Below, one piece after another: positions 1-5,973 of a stretch of 6,533 bases of DNA. Under the pieces are notes generated by a model. The model was given only the letters and a program-made list of their open reading frames with translations. It searched no databases and was not told the origin of the DNA. Source of the DNA: JBBIQZ01 sp037442065. Lineage in GTDB: Bacteria; Patescibacteriota; CPR2_A; CG2-30-33-46. Numbering within the stretch: the stretch's first letter is position 1; every line of letters starts with the position of its first letter. The stretch covers positions 1 to 6,533 of the forward strand of contig JBBIQZ010000038.1 in assembly GCA_037442065.1 (NCBI GenBank), given 5' to 3'. Both the position numbers and the translations under genes were made by a program.

Positions 1-20
1 CCAAATTTTAATATTTTTTT

Positions 21-1337
21 TCATTTTTCCTTTGTTTTAAAATCTTGCAAAATAGTGGTTACATCTTCTGATGCTTTATCTATCGCTGCCTGGGACGGTT
101 GTTTTCCGGTAGTAACATTATTAATTAAATCCTTAAAGATTTGGTCGGTTTTATCCCAGTCAACCACATACCAGGTTTGGGCTTTTTCTGTTTGCTTTGT
201 AAAAACAGCCATATATTTTCTGTTTGATTGCCAATCTTCTAAATCTTTTCTGGCGGTAGGCAGGCCGGTTCTTTCTAAATATTTTTTAAGCTGGTCTTTA
301 CTGGAAGCAAATTTTAAAAATTTCCAAGCTTCATCTTGATTTTTAGAGTCTTTAGAAACTCCGTTTACAAAATAGCGGGCAAAGAAGATTTTTTGGGGAG
401 AAAACTGCGGAGCTTCGGCGATATTAAAATTTAATTTGTCGGTTACTTTTTCTATTTTTCTAATATCAGAGGCATAGCCTAAAAACATATTCGTTTTGCC
501 GGAAATGAAAGCGTCTAGAGAGTTAGGCATTTCCGCCTGCCAAGTGTAGTTTTCTTTGGCTGGGTTGGCAAAAGAGGTGTAAAAATCTAAGGCAGCCGTC
601 CCTGGATAAATTATATTACCGTTTTTGTCTTTTGTAGAAATATTAAACTGGGCCCGTAATTGATCGTTAGAAACCATCTTGGTTGAATTTTGGAGCATTA
701 AAAGATAAAGAATGTCTTGGGAGTGTTCCACATTGTAAGCTGTTCCCAAAGAAATGCCGGCAGTGTTTACAGCAGCTCCGTTTAAGGTTTTTAATTTGGA
801 AACATCTGAAGTTACATCGCTCCATGTCTCCGGAGGGGACCAAATTGATTTATCGCCAAAAGCCTTCGTATTGTAAAAAAGCGCTAGGGTGTCGATTGAA
901 AAAGGAATGGCATAAAGCTTGTCGTTAAAAGTTAAGTCGTTTTTAGCCACTTCGAAAAAAGTTTCCGAAAAACTTTCATTTGAATAGGCCGAGTTAGGCA
1001 TAGGCGAAAGTTTTTTATAGTGCTTTGGGATCCAGTCGTTCCTTACTTGAAAAATGTCAGGACCTTCTCCAGAAGCTAGTGCGTCAGTTACTTCTTTTTC
1101 GTATTCTCCCGGCGTTTTGGTTTCTATCTTTTTATAAATTATAGAAACGTTGGGATTTTTTTGTTTATACCCATCTATTAAGGGTTTTACTTGTTCTTCT
1201 TCGTCTTCGAAGCCCCACCAAGACAATTTTATTGGCTCGGAGTTTCTTTTAGTAAATGCTTTAAATATAAAAAATAGTAAAAATAAAGCTATAATGCTAG
1301 CTGCAATACCTATTATAAGCTTTAATTTAGTGCTCAT
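21..1337 (-). CDS. ABC-type extracellular solute-binding protein (family 1), N-terminally membrane-anchored
   Basis: This 438-aa protein resembles family 1 (sugar/oligosaccharide type) substrate-binding proteins, which capture a solute outside the membrane and deliver it to an ABC permease. Residues 6-28 form one strongly hydrophobic segment followed by KAFTKR, so the protein is probably tethered with its lobes outside; there is no lipobox cysteine. Family-like stretches are WWGFEDEEEQ (40-49), YKQKNPNVSIIY (57-68), SGEGPDIFQ (89-97), LYAIPFSIDTLALFYNT (141-157), PETWSDV (169-175), EAWKFLKFA (336-344) and GLPTARKDL (358-366). Length suits the family and it ends in TGA. The ATG start precedes the hydrophobic segment; no Shine-Dalgarno sequence is visible. 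A promoter candidate lies just upstream at the end of galU. No permease or ATPase gene is visible; they could lie beyond position 1. The ligand cannot be named. Confidence 0.88.
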   Translation of the reverse strand: MSTKLKLIIGIAASIIALFLLFFIFKAFTKRNSEPIKLSWWGFEDEEEQVKPLIDGYKQKNPNVSIIYKKIETKTPGEYEKEVTDALASGEGPDIFQVRNDWIPKHYKKLSPMPNSAYSNESFSETFFEVAKNDLTFNDKLYAIPFSIDTLALFYNTKAFGDKSIWSPPETWSDVTSDVSKLKTLNGAAVNTAGISLGTAYNVEHSQDILYLLMLQNSTKMVSNDQLRAQFNISTKDKNGNIIYPGTAALDFYTSFANPAKENYTWQAEMPNSLDAFISGKTNMFLGYASDIRKIEKVTDKLNFNIAEAPQFSPQKIFFARYFVNGVSKDSKNQDEAWKFLKFASSKDQLKKYLERTGLPTARKDLEDWQSNRKYMAVFTKQTEKAQTWYVVDWDKTDQIFKDLINNVTTGKQPSQAAIDKASEDVTTILQDFKTKEK

Positions 1338-1372
1338 GTTTTAACTGTTATTTGTTTGTTATTTGTATTTTT

Positions 1373-1400
1373 ATTATATACTTTCAAGGTATTTTTTCAA
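1373..1400 (-). promoter_or_regulatory. Candidate sigma70-type promoter for the solute-binding protein gene
   Basis: On the minus strand TTGAAA (1395-1400) is followed after 16 bp by a perfect TATAAT (1373-1378). The predicted start of transcription gives a leader of about 30 nt before the ATG at 1337. The -35 lies in the last codons of galU and the -10 overlaps the galU TAA stop, so the solute-binding gene could be transcribed separately from galU. The genome is AT-rich, so a chance match is possible. Confidence 0.5.
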
Positions 1401-2255
1401 AAATTCTCTAAACTCAGGAGCTAGGTCATTATGTTTTAAGGCGTAGGCTACCGTGGCTTTTAGAAAATCTATTTTGTGGCCGGTTGAATACCAAGTGCCT
1501 TCAAATTTGCAGGCGTATAAAGGCCTTTTTTTTATTAATTCTCTAAGTCCGTCTATTAATCTTAACTCTCCGTCTCTGGGGTCTGGGCCGGTTTTTCTAA
1601 TGTTTTCTAAAATATCAGGAGTCATTATATATTTCCCCACGATAGCCAGGTTAGAGGGAGCTTTTTCTTTTTCCGGCTTTTCTACCAGATCAAAAACTTG
1701 GTAAGTATTGTTTTCTAAATGCTCGGCTTTTATAACGCCGTAACGGGAGACTTCATTGTCAGGGACTTCGGCGACGGCAATGATCGGATCTTGGTATTTT
1801 TCAAAAACTTCCATCAATTGTTTTAAGCAAGGGGTTTTGGAATCGACCAAATCGTCTCCGAATAAAACGGCAAACGGTTCGTCGCAAACTATTTTTTCTG
1901 CGCATAAGATTGCATGGCCATCACCCAAAGGTTCTTTTTGTCTAACATAGGCTATTTGAGCAAGGCGGGAGATTTTTTTAATCTCAGCTAAAATATCTAA
2001 TTTACCTTTGTTTCTTAAGGTGTGTTCCAGTTCGTATGAATAATCAAAATGATCTTCGATAGCTCTTTTGGTACGGCCGGTAACCATAATAAGTTCTGAA
2101 ACGCCTGATTCTACTGCTTCTTCCACTAAATATTGGATAACAGGCTTATCAACCAAAGGAAGCATTTCTTTGGGGGAGGCGATGGTTGCTGGCAAAAACC
2201 TAGTTCCTAAGCCGGCAACCGGAAGAACTGCTTTGGTAACTTTTTGTTTTTCCAT
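1374..2255 (-). CDS. galU: UTP--glucose-1-phosphate uridylyltransferase (GalU/GtaB family)
   Basis: This 293-aa cytoplasmic enzyme would make UDP-glucose from UTP and glucose-1-phosphate, the sugar donor for envelope glycans. The N-terminal nucleotide-binding signature is complete: AVLPVAGLGTRFLPAT (9-24) with the G-x-G-T-R loop, then SPKEMLPLVDKPVIQYLVEEA (27-47), quoted here as positions, with Lys29. LGDGHAILCAE (110-120) and AVLFGDDL (129-136) give the acidic metal-binding turn, and VEKP is at 191-194. The C-terminal part has GELRLIDGLREL (229-240) and TGHKIDFLKATVAYAL (258-273). Length matches bacterial GalU (about 290-300 aa). The ATG is the natural start, since the fold begins within a few residues. 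The gene lies 42 bp after acylphosphatase. RmlA-like thymidylyltransferases are related, but the SPKEML signature and the length favour GalU. Where GtaB-type proteins read Y-D-x-G near the C-terminus, this one reads Y-S-T-G (256-259). Confidence 0.95.
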   Translation of the reverse strand: MEKQKVTKAVLPVAGLGTRFLPATIASPKEMLPLVDKPVIQYLVEEAVESGVSELIMVTGRTKRAIEDHFDYSYELEHTLRNKGKLDILAEIKKISRLAQIAYVRQKEPLGDGHAILCAEKIVCDEPFAVLFGDDLVDSKTPCLKQLMEVFEKYQDPIIAVAEVPDNEVSRYGVIKAEHLENNTYQVFDLVEKPEKEKAPSNLAIVGKYIMTPDILENIRKTGPDPRDGELRLIDGLRELIKKRPLYACKFEGTWYSTGHKIDFLKATVAYALKHNDLAPEFREFLKKYLESI

Positions 2256-2277
2256 AATGATTTGATTTTACTCCAAA

Positions 2278-2283
2278 ATTATA
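2278..2283 (-). promoter_or_regulatory. Possible -10 element upstream of galU
   Basis: A perfect minus-strand TATAAT sits 22 bp before the galU ATG in the 42-bp gap after acylphosphatase. No convincing -35 hexamer lies 16-18 bp upstream (the 17-bp position reads AAATAC) and no extended TGn motif is present. A GGAG at 2271-2274 is about 15 nt from the start codon, too far for a normal ribosome site. The gap is very AT-rich, so this is a weak call. Confidence 0.25.
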
Positions 2284-2297
2284 AAATTTCCAATTTT

Positions 2298-2573
2298 CTA
2301 GTATTTTATTTCGAATTTCTCAAATTCTTGCGATGATATTTCCCAGCGAATTCTCATTTTAGAAACCCAGGCCATTTTAGGCCCTTTTTTAGCCCATTCC
2401 GCAAGTTTTTTCAGATTTTCTTCTGTACCCTCGGCAACAATGGTTACGGTTTTGTCGGGTTCGTTTTTAACATAACCGGTTAAGCCTAAAGCATCGGCTT
2501 GAGCTACGGTATAAACTCTAAAACCTACGCCGTGCACTCTTCCTTCCAAGTTTAAGATTAATCTTTTATTCAT
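2298..2573 (-). CDS. acyP: Acylphosphatase
   Basis: This 91-aa protein matches acylphosphatase over its whole length; the enzyme hydrolyses the carboxyl-phosphate bond of acyl phosphates in the cytoplasm. The signature GRVHGVGFR (11-19) holds the phosphate-binding loop with catalytic Arg19, and LTGYVKNEPDKTV (31-43) holds catalytic Asn37. The tail WAKKGPKMAWVSKMRI (67-82) is the usual final helix and strand region. The frame stays open upstream to an ATG at 2714, but that extension (47 residues) would read through two hairpin repeats and overlap the end of the upstream peptidase gene. It has no acylphosphatase similarity, and 91 aa is the family length, so the ATG at 2573 is chosen. No good ribosome site precedes this ATG. 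A strong AGGAG lies about 87 nt upstream on the other side of the hairpins. Confidence 0.93.
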   Translation of the reverse strand: MNKRLILNLEGRVHGVGFRVYTVAQADALGLTGYVKNEPDKTVTIVAEGTEENLKKLAEWAKKGPKMAWVSKMRIRWEISSQEFEKFEIKY

Positions 2574-2592
2574 GATACCCACTTGGTAAGTT

Positions 2593-2613
2593 GGTAAGGG
2601 TGTCACCCTTACC
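2593..2613. repeat. Perfect 10-bp inverted repeat with 1-nt centre
   Basis: GGTAAGGGTG (2593-2602), one T, then CACCCTTACC (2604-2613) form a perfect hairpin or palindrome. It starts 20 bp before the acylphosphatase start codon. The adjoining bases carry a tandem TTGGTAAG (2583-2590 and 2591-2598). No T-run follows on either strand, so it does not look like an intrinsic terminator. It is unrelated in sequence to the neighbouring repeat at 2623-2648. Confidence 0.8.
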
Positions 2614-2622
2614 GGTAATAAA

Positions 2623-2648
2623 TGTCGAGGGACAGACCCTCGACAAAG
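2623..2648 (-). repeat. Distant copy of the transposase-linked hairpin repeat
   Basis: The minus strand reads CTTTGTCGAGGGTCTGTC followed by CCTCGACA. Over 25 nt this differs at one base from the copies at 5210-5234 and 5481-5505. The single change (T to C in the right arm) turns the G-T wobble of the other copies into a G-C pair, giving a perfect 9-bp stem, TGTCGAGGG with CCCTCGACA, around a 5-nt loop. It lies between the peptidase and acylphosphatase genes, about 2.5 kb from the transposase gene. Confidence 0.9.
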
Positions 2649-2660
2649 TCTCCCTGGTAA

Positions 2661-2665
2661 CTCCT
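2661..2665 (-). promoter_or_regulatory. Orphan Shine-Dalgarno-like AGGAG
   Basis: AGGAG on the minus strand lies 5 bp after the stop codon of the peptidase gene. No start codon in the acylphosphatase frame follows at a working distance. The true ATG (2573) is about 87 nt downstream beyond two hairpin repeats. It may be a chance match, or a ribosome site separated from its gene by the repeats. Confidence 0.25.
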
Positions 2666-2670
2666 GAGAT

Positions 2671-4407
2671 TTATTCTTCCCACCACCAGTCTGGTTCGCG
2701 GTCGTCAATCTCATTAGCTGTTAATTTTTCAAATCCTTTATCCTCACTATATATTACTATTTCAAAATCCTGTTCACCTTTTGCTTTTTGGGCAAAAACT
2801 ATTTTTTCAGAATCTGGCGCCCAAGAAGGATCTTCGTTAGAATCCCCACTTACTTTAGCATTAGTTAATCTAAAGTAGATTCCAGGGAAATTTTCACTAG
2901 AAAAATAAACATCCCAAAACCAGTTATGGTTACTTTCTCTAGTTGAGGAAAATATTAAATTTTTACCATCAGGCGAAATCTCCGGGTTTGTATCGTTTTT
3001 ATTAGTTAATTGAATTAAATTTGTTCCATCTGTGTTTATTATAAAGATACCGCCTTTTTGGTTTCCTTGAACATAATCTGCATTGAATACGATTTTTTGG
3101 CCATCAGGCGAAACTGAGGGATTGTATGGATATATTGTTGGCGGAGTTACAAGCTGTTTTTCTGAGCCGTCAATATTTATTGTAAAAATACCTCTTACGT
3201 TAGTTTTTTGGCCATTTATATTAACCTCATCATGACCCACATAGGCGATTTTTGTTCCATTGTAAAACCAATCTGGACTCTCGGCTCCGTATTTGGCATC
3301 GGTTACTTTGCGGATATTGGAGCCGTCATTATTCATTATATAAACTTGGCGTCCGCCGGAAGGAGATTCGTCAATCGTTGAAAAAGCGATTTTTTTGCCA
3401 TCAGGAGACCATTTAGGATTTTGGGTATTAAACTTGAAATTGGTAAGCTGTTTTGAGGATTTAGTGCCCACATTCATCACAAATATTTGATTTACGTTGC
3501 CGACTTTAGAGGTATAAACTATTTCTCCTTTATCTTCTGGGTCTTTTGCGGTTTGGACTGATATTTCGTTAGAGCCCGTGCATTGGTTGGCAATATTGCA
3601 GACGAAGATTTTATAGAAATAGGTTTGTTTAGGGGTTAAGACATCATTAAAAGAAAGTTCATTTTCATTTGTTGATTGTAAAACTAACACTGAAGATTCA
3701 TTAACAGGAGAAACATTAGAGCGGTATAGCTTATAGGAATTAAAATACGGGCTTTGATTTTTAACCCAAGAAAGAGTTGTAGAATTATGAGTGGTGTTGG
3801 ATGATTGTAGTGTTACCGCCTGCGGCGGAGAGAGTAAGGGTGGTCTGTGTGAATCGATAAACTCGGAAGGATCTACCCAGCCAGATGGTTTAGGAGTGGA
3901 TGAGTAGCCGTAGTCAACACCAATAGAGATATCTGTTCTTATCTCGAAATGTAAATGAGCTGGATATATATTATTGTCTCCTTTTCCCATAGTACCTATT
4001 TGCTGTCCGCGAGAAACAGCACTATTTTTGGAAATATAAACATCTTTTAGATGTCCATACATAGAGTTTATTTTTGTTCCATCGGGCAGTGTATGCTGAA
4101 TAATTATTACATTGCCCCAAACTTTTTTATATTCTGCCAATATTACAATTCCATTAGAGATTGAATAAATAGGATCGCCTAAATCTCTATCCCCGCCTTT
4201 ATTACCATTCCAATCTTCGCCCAAATGATAGCGTCCACCAAAATTATAGTTTTTTGTACCAAAATCTTGTTTATCAGTATAACCAGTGGCACTTGGTTTA
4301 CCTATTGGGCAATCAAAACCATCAGAAATTAAACTGTTTGCTTTAATTTTGCCAGGCCATAATAAAAAGGTTGCAATAGTTATTATGAGTAATAGTCCTT
4401 TTTTCAT
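2671..4407 (-). CDS. Secreted M23 (LytM-type) peptidase with FnIII-like and TolB-type beta-propeller domains
   Basis: This 578-aa exported protein has three parts. Residues 1-23 look like a signal peptide (KK, hydrophobic core, then KAN). Residues 30-185 form an M23/LytM metallopeptidase with the full site: H61-x3-D65 and H153 as zinc ligands, plus H119 (in YGHL) and H151 (in HLHFEIRTD). This family usually cuts peptidoglycan peptide bridges. Residues 194-287 resemble a fibronectin type III module (TLSWVKN, SYKLYRS, TYFYKIFVCN). Residues 294-575 carry five PD40/TolB-like blades, seen as WSPDGKKIAFS (333-343), WFYNGTKIAYV (380-390), VSPDGQKIVFN (431-441), ISPDGKNLIFS (477-487) and WAPDSEKIVFA (529-539). 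The propeller probably binds a protein or glycan. The ATG overlaps the TGA of the preceding gene by 4 bp (ATGA), so the two are probably translationally coupled. The substrate is not shown by the sequence. Confidence 0.9.
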   Translation of the reverse strand: MKKGLLLIITIATFLLWPGKIKANSLISDGFDCPIGKPSATGYTDKQDFGTKNYNFGGRYHLGEDWNGNKGGDRDLGDPIYSISNGIVILAEYKKVWGNVIIIQHTLPDGTKINSMYGHLKDVYISKNSAVSRGQQIGTMGKGDNNIYPAHLHFEIRTDISIGVDYGYSSTPKPSGWVDPSEFIDSHRPPLLSPPQAVTLQSSNTTHNSTTLSWVKNQSPYFNSYKLYRSNVSPVNESSVLVLQSTNENELSFNDVLTPKQTYFYKIFVCNIANQCTGSNEISVQTAKDPEDKGEIVYTSKVGNVNQIFVMNVGTKSSKQLTNFKFNTQNPKWSPDGKKIAFSTIDESPSGGRQVYIMNNDGSNIRKVTDAKYGAESPDWFYNGTKIAYVGHDEVNINGQKTNVRGIFTINIDGSEKQLVTPPTIYPYNPSVSPDGQKIVFNADYVQGNQKGGIFIINTDGTNLIQLTNKNDTNPEISPDGKNLIFSSTRESNHNWFWDVYFSSENFPGIYFRLTNAKVSGDSNEDPSWAPDSEKIVFAQKAKGEQDFEIVIYSEDKGFEKLTANEIDDREPDWWWEE

Positions 4408-5120
4408 TTATCGAATTTTATAGAAGAGATAATAAATTCAAATTTCTCAGCTATGTTCTTATCTTCTGTATAGGCACTCCATTCATATGTTTTTGAATTT
4501 CTTTCATAAATTACGTAGCTAAAGTTGACTTCTCCCCAATAAAACAATCCAAATTTTCCGGTTATTTTTTTACCCTTGGCTCCATCAACCATTATTTCTT
4601 TTTCTTGATAATTCTCCAAAGAAATTTTTTTAATTTCATCAATTTCTTGCTCTATAGTCTTGTTTGTAACAACGAGTTCGATCGGAGCCATTTGGTCAGT
4701 ATCTTCTCGGATAGGCGTATTAGTAAACGCTATCCTTGATGTATCTTTGATGGGTTGTGGTTTTAAACCTTCCGGATACTTAACAGAAAAGCCATATTCT
4801 TGGTTAGTGTAAGTTTGCCAAGTGGAAGTATCTATATTGGCTGTCTGTTCGTTATTTGCTGGGTTATTCGACCCTTGGTTATTATTCACTGCCGATTGAT
4901 TATTGGTCTCTTGCCCAATTTTATTAGCATCTCTTTCTCCCAAGATCACTTCATCAACCACTTTTTTAAGCCCTGTTCTTATAGGTTCTGGTACAAATTT
5001 TGGCTGATACATATAAATCAGAGCAATTAAAAAAAGAGCCAGAATCCCTGCTCCTAACACAATCCAAAATGATTTTCTGGAAGCCATTTTTTTAAAAAAT
5101 AGTTTTAATTTATCCGACAT
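4404..5120 (-). CDS. Membrane-anchored protein with a PsbP-like extracellular domain
   Basis: This 238-aa protein has a short basic N-terminus, one membrane segment (about 18-38) and a linker to about residue 60. A low-complexity Asn/Gln/Ser-rich stalk (about 70-97) leads to a globular domain (about 100-238). The domain opens with WQTYTNQEYGFSVKYPEGLK (101-120), a pattern common in PsbP-like domains of envelope proteins in Patescibacteria and other bacteria; it continues with IAFTNTP (130-136), GAKGKKITGK (180-189) and a C-terminal FEFIISSIKF (227-236). The biochemical role is unknown. It is the first gene of an ATGA-overlapping pair with the M23 peptidase, so it may help to anchor or control that enzyme (inference). 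The start at 5120 has GGTGG four bases upstream and a promoter candidate. Met12 is an alternative start that would keep the membrane segment. Confidence 0.75.
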   Translation of the reverse strand: MSDKLKLFFKKMASRKSFWIVLGAGILALFLIALIYMYQPKFVPEPIRTGLKKVVDEVILGERDANKIGQETNNQSAVNNNQGSNNPANNEQTANIDTSTWQTYTNQEYGFSVKYPEGLKPQPIKDTSRIAFTNTPIREDTDQMAPIELVVTNKTIEQEIDEIKKISLENYQEKEIMVDGAKGKKITGKFGLFYWGEVNFSYVIYERNSKTYEWSAYTEDKNIAEKFEFIISSIKFDK

Positions 5121-5143
5121 TATTCCACCCTTTTACCAGTTAG

Positions 5144-5172
5144 ATAATAGGTTAAGTGTTTTAGTTTTGCAA
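5144..5172 (-). promoter_or_regulatory. Candidate promoter for the PsbP-like/M23 operon
   Basis: On the minus strand TTGCAA (5167-5172) is followed after 17 bp by TATTAT (5144-5149). That is 4/6 and 5/6 to the sigma70 consensus, with ideal spacing and a predicted leader of roughly 17 nt before the ATG at 5120. It lies in the gap after the transposase gene, so the operon need not depend on read-through from the transposase unit. Confidence 0.4.
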
Positions 5173-5209
5173 GATTTTTTACGAGTTCTGTTTTTGAATG
5201 TTTTGAATT

Positions 5210-5245
5210 CTTTGTCGAGGGTCTGTCCTTCGACGGTCTTGACAA
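5210..5245 (+). repeat. Hairpin repeat copy downstream of the transposase gene
   Basis: Positions 5212-5236 are identical over 25 nt to the left arm of the palindrome (5996-6020), and 5210-5234 are identical over 25 nt to 5481-5505. The stem GTCGAGGG with CCTTCGAC closes a TCTGT loop and has one G-T wobble. The next bases, TCTTGACAA (5237-5245), resemble the TCGACAA that ends the palindrome, so this copy could be a palindrome that lost most of its second arm. Confidence 0.9.
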
Positions 5246-5256
5246 CCACTATTTTA

Positions 5257-5967
5257 TTATTCGAGAACAAAGCCTCCGATTATTTCCTCGGAATCAATAA
5301 TATAATCTTCAACAAAGTTTTTATAGGAAAACTTGGTTTTATTTTTGTCTAGCAAAATATCTTTTTTATTATCTTCAAAATAATCTAAAATAAACTCCTG
5401 CTTAACCCAAGAGGTGTTTTTCTTCCCTAAGTAGTTTAGATAACTAGAATATGGATAATTAGTTATTTTTTGAATCTTTCCTTTGTCGAGGGTCTGTCCT
5501 TCGACAGGGTTTTCTAAGACAGGGTTAAGGTGTATATAGCGAGAAAGATGTAAAAGATAATTGTCGTTATCAACCAAAACTGCTTTATATCTTCCCTGAA
5601 AAAGATGACCTACTCTATCATATTTCCGATTGAAATACATCGAATAAGTGGTTATTAGGCACTTCATAAATTCGATTATATCCTTTTCATTTTTTTGTTT
5701 AATCAGTAAATGGAGGTGGTTTGGCATAAGGCAGTAACATAAAAGATCAATTGTTTTATAAAAATTTTTTCTTAGCGTATGTTTTCTTTTATGATAAAGA
5801 TCCAGCTCTTTAGTATTTTTGGGATTATCCAGATATAGTTTTAAATAAAATAAAAATGTCGAATAGTCATGATCGTTAAGGAAAATATCTTGTTTGCCAA
5901 CGCCTCTATTGTAGACGTGATAAACACCGCCTTTTAAATATTCTTTTATAATATTTTTACTTGGCAT
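5257..5967 (-). CDS. REP-associated tyrosine transposase (Y1_Tnp, HUH family)
   Basis: This 236-aa protein has the Y1 transposase fold of the IS200/RAYT group, which nicks single-stranded DNA at hairpins through a 5'-phosphotyrosine. GGVYHVYNRGVGKQDIF (13-29) is the first strand region. CYCLMPNHLHLLIK (77-90) carries the HUH metal site, H84-L-H86. YSMYFNRKYDRVGHLFQGRY (108-127) is the family block, and LSRYIHLNPV (141-150) supplies the probable catalytic Tyr144. YPYSSYLNYLG (171-181) and a C-terminal extension follow. Between LNPV and YPYSSY lies an extra stretch, ENPVEGQTLDKGKIQ (152-166), largely encoded by a copy of the hairpin repeat; the frame remains open. The ATG at 5967 is 6 bp from a TATAAT, so the mRNA may be leaderless. 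Core motifs are intact and activity is plausible. Confidence 0.93.
   Translation of the reverse strand: MPSKNIIKEYLKGGVYHVYNRGVGKQDIFLNDHDYSTFLFYLKLYLDNPKNTKELDLYHKRKHTLRKNFYKTIDLLCYCLMPNHLHLLIKQKNEKDIIEFMKCLITTYSMYFNRKYDRVGHLFQGRYKAVLVDNDNYLLHLSRYIHLNPVLENPVEGQTLDKGKIQKITNYPYSSYLNYLGKKNTSWVKQEFILDYFEDNKKDILLDKNKTKFSYKNFVEDYIIDSEEIIGGFVLE
5481..5506 (+). repeat. Hairpin repeat copy inside the transposase coding sequence
   Basis: Positions 5481-5505 are identical over 25 nt to 5210-5234. Read on the minus strand in the transposase frame it gives VEGQTLDK (residues 155-162). It falls between two conserved blocks (RYIHLNPV and YPYSSY), where related proteins have a short variable linker, so it adds residues without breaking the core. 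Confidence 0.92.
5503..5526 (+). repeat. 9-bp direct repeat beside the internal hairpin copy
   Basis: GACAGGGTT occurs at 5503-5511 and again at 5518-5526, 15 bp apart, overlapping the edge of the internal hairpin copy. It encodes the doubled peptide N-P-V in NPVLENPV (residues 148-155). The family normally has only one such N-P-V, so this may be a small in-frame duplication made when the hairpin arrived. Confidence 0.7.
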
Positions 5968-5973
5968 ATTTTT

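Noticed and set aside
21..23. TGA read as glycine (code 25, as in Gracilibacteria/Absconditabacteria)
   Set aside because: Two genes end sensibly at TGA (21-23 and 4404-4406), the latter in a typical ATGA overlap, and no reading frame needs TGA as a sense codon.
1348..1366. Short direct repeat (TTATTTGT twice, 11 bp apart) in the leader of the solute-binding gene
   Set aside because: Low-complexity AT-rich sequence; two short copies are not enough to support an operator.
2574..2714. Extended 138-aa form of acylphosphatase starting at 2714
   Set aside because: The extra 47 residues read through two hairpin repeats and the end of the peptidase gene, have no acylphosphatase similarity, and make the protein longer than the 90-aa family norm.
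5239..5267. TTGACA on the plus strand after the hairpin copy, as a promoter
   Set aside because: No -10-like hexamer lies 16-18 bp downstream and no plus-strand gene follows.
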